From Methylacidiphilum sp. (GTDB lineage: Bacteria > Verrucomicrobiota > Verrucomicrobiia > CAIQCK01), in contig DYDC01000119.1 of assembly GCA_020718125.1 (NCBI GenBank), positions 1-7,796 on the forward strand: DNA of 7,796 nucleotides, read 5' to 3'. Positions 1 to 5,665 of this stretch are shown in pieces. The notes below the pieces were generated by a model. The model saw only the letters and a program-made list of their open reading frames with translations, had not been told where the DNA came from and did not search any database. The position numbers and the translations under genes are program-made. Positions within the stretch are counted from its first letter, which is position 1. Every line of letters starts with the position of its first letter.

Positions 1-8
1 CTTCTGTC

Positions 9-87
9 GTCCCTACGGGACTCTGCCATCACGGGCGGCGTTCCCGGCGCTAAAGCGCCGGGCTATTCTCGTCCGTCCCTCTGGGAC
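9..87. repeat. Interspersed palindromic element with three hairpins
   Basis: Three perfect inverted repeats lie in a row. GTCCC-TAC-GGGAC is at 9-21. CCCGGCGCT-AA-AGCGCCGGG is at 43-62 (9-bp arms). GTCCC-TCT-GGGAC is at 75-87. The outer two hairpins share the same 5-bp arms and start 66 bp apart, so the unit looks like a large central palindrome flanked by two copies of a small one. The design resembles REP/BIME-type intergenic repeats, and I associate similar sequences with Verrucomicrobiota and neighbouring phyla. That resemblance is from memory and was not searched. No other copy occurs in this window. The central hairpin lacks a T tract, so it is not a standard intrinsic terminator, although it could still end or stabilise a transcript arriving from the left. 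The element may continue beyond the left edge. Confidence 0.6.
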
Positions 88-187
88 TTGATCGTGGTGC
101 GTGTGTCAAGTTGCGCCCTGCCCTACAGGAGCGCGCAATTGCTTGTCAATCGTCCGTTCACGCCGTCGTGGGCGCCGCGCAGGCCCC

Positions 188-216
188 TTGCTGCGGCTGC
201 CACTGCCGTGTAAGCT
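188..216 (+). promoter_or_regulatory. Putative promoter of the DUF2203 gene
   Basis: TTGCTG (188-193) and TAAGCT (211-216) are separated by exactly 17 bp. The predicted transcription start, about 7 nt after the -10 box, falls on the GTG start codon at 223, so the message would be leaderless or nearly so. The same TTG-N17-TAnnCT layout occurs before other genes in this window. The call is by pattern only. Confidence 0.45.
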
Positions 217-222
217 CGCGCT

Positions 223-609
223 GTGTCGTATCAGTTCAAAAAGCACTTCGGCATCCACGAAGCGCGGGCGTTGTTGCCGCGCCTGCGGGACGCTTTCAAG
301 ACCATCCACACCGCCCGCGACCGCCTGCTGGAAACCGAGCATCAATTGGCAGCCATGTTTCAGAAAAGCGGCGGTGATCTCGGCGGCCCGAAGGTCGCCG
401 CGCTGGCCCGCGCGATGATCGAGATTCACGAGGGCCTCAGCGAGATCAGCAGCCGCGGCATCCAGATCAAGGACGTGGACCGCGGCCTGGTGGATTTCCC
501 GCACATCCGCGACGGACGCGAGGTGTTCCTGTGCTGGGAACTGGAAGACGACGACATCGAGTTCTGGCACGACCTCGACGCGGGATATCCGGGACGCGAA
601 CGGCTGTAG
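223..609 (+). CDS. DUF2203 family protein
   Basis: This 128-residue cytoplasmic protein of unknown function belongs to the DUF2203 family by its C-terminal signature. Residues 86-93 (DRGLVDFP) are followed by an RDGRE segment, CWEL at 104-107 and a WHDLDAGYPGR stretch at 115-125. The N-terminal half (about 10-78) is charged and helical, likely a helical hairpin or short coiled coil, which fits the family. Length is as expected. The GTG start is forced: an in-frame TAA sits at 211-213, only three codons upstream, and no other start codon lies between. There is no Shine-Dalgarno sequence in the few bases available, and the putative -10 box overlaps that TAA. The gene converges on the epimerase gene with only 6 bp between the two stop codons. 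Family members are widespread in bacteria but I know no experimentally assigned function. The family call is confident and the role is unknown. Confidence 0.88.
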   Translation: MSYQFKKHFGIHEARALLPRLRDAFKTIHTARDRLLETEHQLAAMFQKSGGDLGGPKVAALARAMIEIHEGLSEISSRGIQIKDVDRGLVDFPHIRDGREVFLCWELEDDDIEFWHDLDAGYPGRERL

Positions 610-620
610 CCCCCGCTACA
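605..620. terminator. Short hairpin spanning both convergent stop codons
   Basis: TGTAGC (605-610) and GCTACA (615-620) form a perfect 6-bp stem around a CCCC loop. The stem contains the TAG stop of the DUF2203 gene (607-609) and the TAG stop of the epimerase gene (618-616 on the minus strand). It may act as a compact bidirectional terminator. There is no T tract on either side, so efficient intrinsic termination is doubtful. Confidence 0.3.
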
Positions 621-1140
621 CCGCCATATCTCCCAACCTCGGCGCGTTCGAGTCGCGCGCGGACAGCACCGGGGCCGGCCCCTGATACCAGGCTGCCGGC
701 AGCTTTAAGTCGGGATCATCCCACCGCACGCCGTATTCGTCGGAAGCGTCATACTCCTGGTCAATCAAATACATCACCGTCACGCCAGTCATCGCGCGGT
801 AGCCGTGCAGGACGCCCGGCGGAATCACCAGCGCCTGTGGCTCGGCCGCATCCAGTGCGATGCAAAGCGCCGCGCGGTAGGTGGGTGATTGTTTGCGCAC
901 GTCCACCAGCGCCGCGATCAGCCGTCCTTCGGGAACCAGCCAGTAATCGCTCTGGCGACGGTGAAAATGGAGTCCACGCACCACGCCGGCAGCCGACCGG
1001 GAATAATTCCATTGCACCCACCGCCGGTCGCCGCCCACCCAGCTTGCGCGAAATGCCTCAAAAAACAGGCCGCGCGAATCCTCAAACCGATTCAGTTTTG
1101 CCAGCCGCACGCCGGCGATCTTCGTATCCACAAGTGCCAT
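616..1140 (-). CDS. RmlC-like nucleotide-sugar 3,5-epimerase family protein
   Basis: This 174-residue cupin protein belongs to the dTDP-4-dehydrorhamnose 3,5-epimerase (RmlC/RfbC) family. Visible landmarks are DSRGLFFE at 21-28, the N-S-S segment before RGLH at 55-58 (catalytic base His58), DVRKQSPTY at 80-88, IPPGVLHGY at 106-114 (His112), the catalytic-type Tyr130 in DQEY, and WDDP at 140-143. ARD at 161-163 supplies the Asp that pairs with the His in classical enzymes. One departure is clear. The lysine of the usual KLV motif is missing: by eye Asp65 lies there, within QSDYWLV (63-69). This suggests a divergent subgroup that may use another nucleotide-ketosugar or be an isomerase rather than true RmlC. 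No rmlA, rmlB or rmlD genes are nearby. The ATG at 1140 has GAGGAA 10 nt upstream. The gene is divergent from the permease gene and convergent with the DUF2203 gene. Family confidence is high, exact substrate low. Confidence 0.83.
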   Translation of the reverse strand: MALVDTKIAGVRLAKLNRFEDSRGLFFEAFRASWVGGDRRWVQWNYSRSAAGVVRGLHFHRRQSDYWLVPEGRLIAALVDVRKQSPTYRAALCIALDAAEPQALVIPPGVLHGYRAMTGVTVMYLIDQEYDASDEYGVRWDDPDLKLPAAWYQGPAPVLSARDSNAPRLGDMAV

Positions 1141-1173
1141 GAGTTGTTTGTTCCTCGTGTTTCGAGCGCGTGG

Positions 1174-1202
1174 AGATTAGAGCATGGCCCACTGTCTGGC
1201 AA
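1174..1202 (-). promoter_or_regulatory. Putative promoter of the epimerase-like gene
   Basis: Read on the minus strand, TTGCCA (1202-1197) and TAATCT (1179-1174) are separated by 17 bp. This would give a leader of about 27 nt containing the GAGGAA ribosome site upstream of the ATG at 1140. It lies back-to-back with the permease promoter, with the two -35 boxes about 31 bp apart. Confidence 0.45.
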
Positions 1203-1233
1203 CCTGTTTAACAGACCGCTGCGGCAAGCGGGC

Positions 1234-1262
1234 TTGCGCTTCGCCGCGGCGGCTGGTAGGCA
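1234..1262 (+). promoter_or_regulatory. Putative promoter of the amino acid permease gene
   Basis: TTGCGC (1234-1239) and TAGGCA (1257-1262) are 17 bp apart. A start about 7 nt downstream gives a leader of roughly 20 nt that includes AAGGA at 1279-1283, five bases before the ATG at 1289. The -10 box is weaker than at the other genes, ending in A rather than T. Confidence 0.35.
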
Positions 1263-1288
1263 ACCCGCACCCAGAGCCAAGGACCTTC

Positions 1289-3058
1289 ATGAATCTTCTT
1301 CGCTGCAAACGTGTCACCGACCTGCAGGCCGAGGCGGAGAGCGACCAGCGGCTGCACCGCGCGCTGGGGCCGCTGAATCTCACCACGCTCGGCATCGGCG
1401 CGATCATCGGCACGGGCATCTTTGTGCTCACGGGCACCGTGGCGGCGCAGAACGCGGGGCCGGCGGTGATCCTGTCGTTTGTGCTGGCGGGGCTGGCCTC
1501 GGTGTTCGCGGCGCTCTGCTACAGCGAGTTCGCGTCGCTGGTGCCGCTGTCGGGCAGCGCCTACACCTACGGCTACGCCACCTTGGGCGAGTTCTTCGCG
1601 TGGATCATCGGCTGGGACCTCGTGCTCGAATACGCCGTCGGCGCGATCACGGTCGCCATCGGCTGGTCAGGCTACATGATGTCGTTCCTGCGCGGCTTCG
1701 GCATCGAGATCCCTCCCGAACTGTCCGCCGCGCGCGACACGCAACTCATCGAGATCCCGGCGCAACTGGCCGCGGCGCTGCGCGTGCCGGCGGGCTGGCA
1801 GCCGTTCAACGAAGAGATGGGCCGCCAAATCGCGGCCGGCGGCACGGCGCTCGCCTCGCTGGCTCAGGTCACGGCGATCTTCAACCTGCCCGCGGTTATT
1901 ATCATCTTCATCGTCACGACACTGCTGGTGATCGGCATCCGGGAGTCGGCGACGTTCAACAACGTCATCGTGTTCGTGAAGCTCGCGGTGATCTTGCTGT
2001 TCATCGTGGCGGCAGCAAAGGCCGTCACGGCGTCGAACTGGGTTCCGTTCATCCCGGAGAACACCGGCGTGCGCGAGCACTTCGGCTGGACGGGCGTGAT
2101 GGCGGGCGCGGGGATCGTGTTTTTCGCCTACATCGGATTCGACGCGGTGAGCACGGCGGCACAGGAGGCGAAGAACCCACAGCGCGACATGCCCGTCGGC
2201 ATCATCGGCTCGTTACTCATCTGCACCATCCTTTACATCGTGGTGTCGGCCATCGCCACGGGCGTCGTGCCCTATCGCCAGCTTGATGTGCCGGATCCCA
2301 TCGCGCTTGTCGCCGACCGGGCGGGGTTGGGCTGGATGGCGACGTTGATCAAACTGGGCGCCATCGCGGGTTTGTCGTCGGTGATCCTCGTGATGCTCTA
2401 CGGCCAATCGCGCGTGTTCTGGGCCATGTCGCGGGACGGACTGCTGCCGCCATTCGTGCATCACGTGCACCCGCGGTTCCGCACGCCTTGGATCACCTCC
2501 ATCCTCACCGGCGTGCTCGTGGCATTCTTTGCGGCGGTGTTCACCGTGCGCGAGGCGGGCAGCCTCTGTTCCATCGGCACGTTGCTGGCGTTTGTGATCG
2601 TGTCGGTGGGTATTATCATGTTGCGGCTGAAACACCCGGAACTGAAGCCGCGGTTTCGCACGCCGGCGGTGTGGTTCGTGGCGCCGATGGGCGCGCTCTC
2701 GGCGCTCTACCTGATGTGGTCGCTGCCGTGGGTGACGTGGGAACGGCTGATCTTCTGGTTCGCCATCGGGATGGTGGTCTATTTCGGCTACGGCATCTAC
2801 AACTCCAAACTCGGCGACGGCGGCGCGCCGGGCGAGACCGGCTGGTCGCGCGCGCTGAAGATCGCCGGCATGACTTGGATCGTCTTCGGAACACTGGCGT
2901 CGCTGCTCTGGTTGTTCCGCTACCGCGAGGAGCACATGCCGGGACCGAACGGCTGGTTCTGGGGCATCGGCGGGCTGATGTTCTCCCTCAGCCTGGGCGC
3001 GCTGCTGAACCTCATCGCGCAGCTCTCCGACTACGTGCGCGCCCGGCGCGGGTCGTGA
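1289..3058 (+). CDS. APC-superfamily amino acid permease, cationic amino acid transporter (CAT) type
   Basis: This 589-residue inner-membrane protein should import amino acids by proton- or ion-coupled transport. The family hallmark of the broken first helix, GIGAIIGTGIF, is at 35-45. FAYIGFDAVSTAAQEAKNP at 279-297 covers the sixth helix and following loop, and YGQSRVFWAMSRDGLLP at 371-387 is the conserved stretch after helix 8. About 14 hydrophobic segments can be counted, including an extra pair near the C-terminus (about 525-545 and 556-577), which fits CAT/YfnA-like members rather than 12-helix ones. A polar loop of about 60 residues (136-197) between helices 3 and 4 should face the periplasm. 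The reading frame is open back to an ATG at 1184, but I choose 1289. It has AAGGA five bases upstream, the protein then begins with a usual short cytoplasmic tail, and the extra 35 residues would include the predicted promoter. Substrate specificity cannot be read from the sequence. Confidence 0.9.
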   Translation: MNLLRCKRVTDLQAEAESDQRLHRALGPLNLTTLGIGAIIGTGIFVLTGTVAAQNAGPAVILSFVLAGLASVFAALCYSEFASLVPLSGSAYTYGYATLGEFFAWIIGWDLVLEYAVGAITVAIGWSGYMMSFLRGFGIEIPPELSAARDTQLIEIPAQLAAALRVPAGWQPFNEEMGRQIAAGGTALASLAQVTAIFNLPAVIIIFIVTTLLVIGIRESATFNNVIVFVKLAVILLFIVAAAKAVTASNWVPFIPENTGVREHFGWTGVMAGAGIVFFAYIGFDAVSTAAQEAKNPQRDMPVGIIGSLLICTILYIVVSAIATGVVPYRQLDVPDPIALVADRAGLGWMATLIKLGAIAGLSSVILVMLYGQSRVFWAMSRDGLLPPFVHHVHPRFRTPWITSILTGVLVAFFAAVFTVREAGSLCSIGTLLAFVIVSVGIIMLRLKHPELKPRFRTPAVWFVAPMGALSALYLMWSLPWVTWERLIFWFAIGMVVYFGYGIYNSKLGDGGAPGETGWSRALKIAGMTWIVFGTLASLLWLFRYREEHMPGPNGWFWGIGGLMFSLSLGALLNLIAQLSDYVRARRGS

Positions 3059-3084
3059 GCGGGTGGACGGGACGACCTGCTCAC
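3055..3084. terminator. Hairpin spanning the permease stop and the opposing small-ORF stop
   Basis: GTGAGCGGGT (3055-3064) pairs with ACCTGCTCAC (3075-3084) over 10 bp with a single G-U, around a 10-nt loop. The arms contain the permease TGA (3056-3058) and the TGA of the minus-strand small ORF (3083-3081), which pair with each other. It could terminate from both sides. No T tract follows, so it may instead be a processing or 3'-end stabilising structure. Confidence 0.4.
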
Positions 3085-3242
3085 TGGCTGGCGACGCCGG
3101 CCACCTTCGGCTTCGCGCCGCGGGTGAGATAGATGACCCGCGTGGCCGGGCCGGCCCGCACCTCGATGAACCGCTTCGCGCAAACCTGTTTCAGCGCGCT
3201 CCGTTGGTTACAGAAACGCCTCAGGCTGCGTCGCTGCCGCAT
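3081..3242 (-). CDS. Possible small, highly basic 53-residue protein (or gene remnant)
   Basis: I do not recognise this ORF. It starts at an ATG directly preceded by the purine-rich run GAGGGGGG, an unusually strong ribosome-site-like sequence, and ends at TGA 3083-3081. The product has about 10 Arg and 4 Lys against a single Glu, giving a net charge near +13, with an Arg-rich start (MRQRRSLRR). Its C-terminal half (about 20-53) has GC-rich third codon positions typical of real genes here, and it contains the segment TRVIYLTR at 34-41. The first half has less typical codons (CGA, AGG, CGT, AAA). An in-frame stop lies upstream near the amrS end, so no longer form exists in this frame. It sits 53 bp downstream of amrS on the same strand and could be cotranscribed. 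Its stop codon pairs with the permease stop in a hairpin. It may be a real small RNA-binding-type protein, the tail of a decayed gene, or chance. Confidence 0.35.
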   Translation of the reverse strand: MRQRRSLRRFCNQRSALKQVCAKRFIEVRAGPATRVIYLTRGAKPKVAGVASQ

Positions 3243-3295
3243 GCCCCCCTCACGAATCCGGCGTCTTGCTCCGCAGGTTTCCCGTCCGGCTCAAG

Positions 3296-4489
3296 TCATG
3301 CCTTTGCGAATTTCCGCCGCGCCTCCTCCACGATGGCCGCAATGTCGAGCTTCGGCGTGTCGCGCCGCCGGCACTGGCGCGCCGCGGGCAGGTCTTCCAC
3401 CCGCCAGACGCCGGGGATTCTGATGCCACATTTTGGACAGCCGCCGGCCTGGAGTCTGTCCTGCAGAATCTGGAACCCGCACCGTTCGATAAGCGTTTCG
3501 CCGCATCCGGGACAACGAGTGTTCTCCAGTTCGCCCGTCTCACCCGGCCGGTTGCCCGCATAGACGAAACGCAGCCCTTCCGCGTAGCCGATCTCCGCGG
3601 CACGGATGATCTGCCGGGTCGAGGTGTCGTTGCGATCGGTCATCTTGTAGTCGCGGTGGAACGCCGTGACATGCCACGGAATGTCGGCCGAGACGCTCTT
3701 GATGAACCGCGCGATCTCCCGCAACTCGGCCTCGCTGTCGTTGAAGCCCGACACCACCAGCGTCACGATCTCCACCCAGAACCCCCGCTCATACAACATC
3801 GCGATGGTGGCCAGCACGTGGTCGAGCTTGCCGCCGAGCTGGCGGTAGCCGTCCGGATTGAAACTCTTGAGGTCCACCTTGTAGAAATCCACCCACGGCC
3901 GAAGGTAATCAATCACCTCCGGCGTGCCGTTGCCATTGGACACGCAACTGGTCGCCAGCCCCGCCGCACGGCCGCGCTTGAACGCCTCCACCGCCCATTC
4001 GCTGGTGATCAACGGCTCGTTGTAAGTGCTCGTCAGCGTCAGCGCCCCGTGGCGCCGCGCGCCCTCGACCATCTGGTCCGGCGATACGCGCACAGGGTCG
4101 TGGCCCGCCTGCGGATCACGCAGCGTCTGTGACGTGATCCAGTTCTGGCAATACCCGCAATGGAAATCGCATCCCAGCATCCCGAAGCTGAACGCCAATG
4201 TGCCCGGCAGGGCGTGGAAAAACGGTTTCTTCTCGATCGGGTCGAGCTGCAGCGCGCTTGCATAGCCCGTCGGCCCGAACAGCCGGCCCTCCTTGTTGAA
4301 CCGCACCCGGCAGACGCCCGCGCGGTCGTCGGGGATTGCGCAGCGATGCCCGCACGCAAAGCAGCGGACCTTGTTGCCGGACAGCTTCTCGTAAAGCTCC
4401 ATCTCGCGCGTCATCCCGCGCAGCAGAGCCTCCAGCTTCCGCTCCTTCGATGCCACCCGTTCGCCTGCGTTTGTGATCGGCCGCGCCAT
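3296..4489 (-). CDS. amrS: AmmeMemoRadiSam system radical SAM enzyme AmrS
   Basis: This is a 397-residue radical S-adenosylmethionine protein of unknown reaction. The 4Fe-4S cluster motif CxxxCxxC is at Cys107, Cys111 and Cys114 (GCDFHCGYCQNW). Upstream is an N-terminal Cys cluster, Cys43, Cys46, Cys50 and Cys60. TSTYNEP at 153-159 and KVDLKSF at 204-210 are typical of the family. Two C-terminal Cys pairs (326/329 and 351/354) end in the characteristic IPGVW at 358-362. The protein is somewhat longer than family members I recall: about 25 extra residues at the N-terminus and a 35-residue tail. The start is uncertain. The ATG at 4489 has a weak GAGG four bases away, while Met26 (4414) or Met30 would match the usual N-terminus better. 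In many genomes AmrS is encoded with AmrA (AMMECR1-like) and AmrB (MEMO-like); neither is in this window. It is divergent from the decarboxylase gene. Confidence 0.9.
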   Translation of the reverse strand: MARPITNAGERVASKERKLEALLRGMTREMELYEKLSGNKVRCFACGHRCAIPDDRAGVCRVRFNKEGRLFGPTGYASALQLDPIEKKPFFHALPGTLAFSFGMLGCDFHCGYCQNWITSQTLRDPQAGHDPVRVSPDQMVEGARRHGALTLTSTYNEPLITSEWAVEAFKRGRAAGLATSCVSNGNGTPEVIDYLRPWVDFYKVDLKSFNPDGYRQLGGKLDHVLATIAMLYERGFWVEIVTLVVSGFNDSEAELREIARFIKSVSADIPWHVTAFHRDYKMTDRNDTSTRQIIRAAEIGYAEGLRFVYAGNRPGETGELENTRCPGCGETLIERCGFQILQDRLQAGGCPKCGIRIPGVWRVEDLPAARQCRRRDTPKLDIAAIVEEARRKFAKA

Positions 4490-4498
4490 GGCGCCTCG

Positions 4499-4507
4499 AA
4501 TATATCA
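4499..4507 (-). promoter_or_regulatory. Putative extended -10 promoter of amrS
   Basis: On the minus strand the bases read TG-A-TATATT, an extended -10 element standing out as an AT-rich island in GC-rich DNA. No TTG-type -35 box is present 16-18 bp upstream. Transcription would start about 3 nt before the ATG at 4489, which either makes that start nearly leaderless or favours an internal start (Met26 or Met30). Confidence 0.35.
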
Positions 4508-4540
4508 CACCCGCCGCCACGCGGAGGAGCGCCCGTGGCA

Positions 4541-4562
4541 CGGTTCGCTGTCGGTTCGCTCT
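4541..4562 (+). repeat. Tandem 11-bp direct repeat next to the decarboxylase promoter
   Basis: CGGTTCGCTGT (4541-4551) is followed immediately by CGGTTCGCTCT (4552-4562), identical at 10 of 11 positions. The spacing is about one helical turn, and the second copy touches the -35 box TTGCTA (4562-4567). The position suits binding of an activator or repressor to two half-sites on the same DNA face. No regulator can be named. Confidence 0.4.
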
Positions 4563-4590
4563 TGCTAGTGCGGGAGACGGCGCTTATCCT
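4562..4590 (+). promoter_or_regulatory. Putative promoter of the UDP-glucuronate decarboxylase gene
   Basis: TTGCTA (4562-4567) and TATCCT (4585-4590) are separated by 17 bp. Transcription would begin near 4597, leaving a leader of about 25 nt that starts close to a T6 run (4599-4604). No clear Shine-Dalgarno sequence precedes the ATG at 4622. Confidence 0.45.
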
Positions 4591-4621
4591 CGCCGCGCTT
4601 TTTTCGGATCATCGTTTACCC

Positions 4622-5617
4622 ATGAATATCATCAGCAAGTCCCACAAGCCCGTGGCGGTCGTCACGGGCGGCGCCGGCTTCGTCGGCTCGCACCTCTGCG
4701 ACCGGCTGCTGGCCGAGGGCTGGCGCGTGTTTGCCGTGGACAATTTCCTGACCGGCTCGCGCGACAACATCGCGCACCTCGACGACAACACCGATTTCAT
4801 CGTCATCGAGCAGGACGTGACCCAATACGTGAAGGTGCCGCGGCCCGTGAATTTTGTGTATCATTTTGCCTCGCCGGCCAGCCCGATTGACTACGCCGAG
4901 TATCCGGTCAAGACGTTGAAGGTGGGTTCGCTGGGCACGCACAACGCGCTGGGCCTGGCGAAGGCTATGAAGGCCGGCTTCCTGCTCGCCTCCACCAGCG
5001 AAATCTACGGCGACCCGCTGGTGCATCCGCAGCCGGAGAGCTACTGGGGCCATGTCAACACCATCGGCCCGCGCGGATGCTACGACGAAGCCAAGCGGTT
5101 CGCCGAGGCGATTACGATGGCCTACATGCGCGAGGACAACGTCAACACCCACATCGTGCGCATCTTCAACACCTACGGGCCGCGGATGCGCCTGCGCGAC
5201 GGCCGCGTGGTGCCGGCCTTTGTCGGCCAGGCGTTGCGCGGGGAGCCGCTGACGATCTTCGGCGACGGGAGCCAGACGCGGAGCTTTTGCTTCGTCAGCG
5301 ACCTGATCGAGGGCATCTGGCGGTTGTCGCGAGCCAACTTCAACGAGCCGGTCAACATCGGCAACCCAAGTGAGTATTCCATCAAGCAATTCGCCGAGTT
5401 GATCATCAAGATCACCGGATCAAAGTCGCCGTTGGTTTACAAGCCGCTCCCGCAGGATGACCCGAAGCAGCGCAAGCCGGACATCTCGCGCGCCAAGCAG
5501 CTTCTGGGCTGGCAGCCGACCATCTCCGTCGAGGACGGCCTGCGGAAGACCGTCGAGTATTTCCGGCCCCGCATCGCGCGGGACGCCGCGTCGGCCAAGG
5601 CGGAATCGCCGCATTGA
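4622..5617 (+). CDS. UDP-glucuronate decarboxylase (UDP-xylose synthase)
   Basis: This 331-residue cytoplasmic enzyme of the extended short-chain dehydrogenase/reductase (NAD-dependent epimerase/dehydratase) family converts UDP-glucuronate to UDP-xylose and CO2, using bound NAD+. The Rossmann glycine motif GGAGFVG is at 16-22 and the ribose-binding acidic residue at Asp40. The catalytic set is Thr125-Ser126-Glu127 in STSEIYG, plus Tyr154 and Lys158 in YDEAK. ASPASPIDY (83-91), PVKTLKVGSLGTHNALGLA (95-113), HPQPESYWGHVN (135-146) and GDGSQTRSF (214-222) are highly characteristic of UXS rather than of GalE or RmlB. Length matches the catalytic domain of UXS, without the N-terminal membrane anchor of the eukaryotic form. 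The start is placed 15 residues before the glycine motif, as usual. The product would feed polysaccharide or glycan synthesis. No glycosyltransferase is in the window. Its stop codon overlaps the -35 box of the next gene. Confidence 0.94.
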   Translation: MNIISKSHKPVAVVTGGAGFVGSHLCDRLLAEGWRVFAVDNFLTGSRDNIAHLDDNTDFIVIEQDVTQYVKVPRPVNFVYHFASPASPIDYAEYPVKTLKVGSLGTHNALGLAKAMKAGFLLASTSEIYGDPLVHPQPESYWGHVNTIGPRGCYDEAKRFAEAITMAYMREDNVNTHIVRIFNTYGPRMRLRDGRVVPAFVGQALRGEPLTIFGDGSQTRSFCFVSDLIEGIWRLSRANFNEPVNIGNPSEYSIKQFAELIIKITGSKSPLVYKPLPQDDPKQRKPDISRAKQLLGWQPTISVEDGLRKTVEYFRPRIARDAASAKAESPH

Positions 5618-5643
5618 CAATGCCGGACTTGCACCGCTAGCCT
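5614..5643 (+). promoter_or_regulatory. Putative promoter of the zinc-ribbon/proline-rich protein gene
   Basis: A consensus TTGACA (5614-5619) precedes TAGCCT (5638-5643) by 18 bp. The TGA within TTGACA is the decarboxylase stop codon (5615-5617). The predicted start near 5650 gives a leader of about 16 nt, with only a weak GAGAG (5652-5656) as a ribosome site before the ATG at 5666. Confidence 0.5.
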
Positions 5644-5665
5644 CGCCGCCAGAGAGTCCCGTCGC

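Noticed and set aside
1184..1288. A 35-residue N-terminal extension of the permease from the ATG at 1184.
   Set aside because: It has no ribosome site, would include the predicted promoter, and adds sequence unlike permease N-termini. The ATG at 1289 has AAGGA at ideal spacing.
3243..3295. Interval between amrS and the small ORF, examined for a terminator or promoter.
   Set aside because: Only a direct repeat of TCCGGC was seen. There is no inverted repeat with a T tract and no TTG/TA pair at promoter spacing.
3266..4132. A 288-codon plus-strand open frame opposite amrS.
   Set aside because: It is antisense to the complete radical SAM motif set and has no ribosome site or family signature.
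4578..4604. CGGCG-8 nt-CGCCG stem followed by a T6 run, looking like an intrinsic terminator on the plus strand.
   Set aside because: No plus-strand gene lies upstream to be terminated, the stem is only 5 bp, and the structure overlaps the well-spaced -10 box of the decarboxylase promoter, so it would not be in that transcript.
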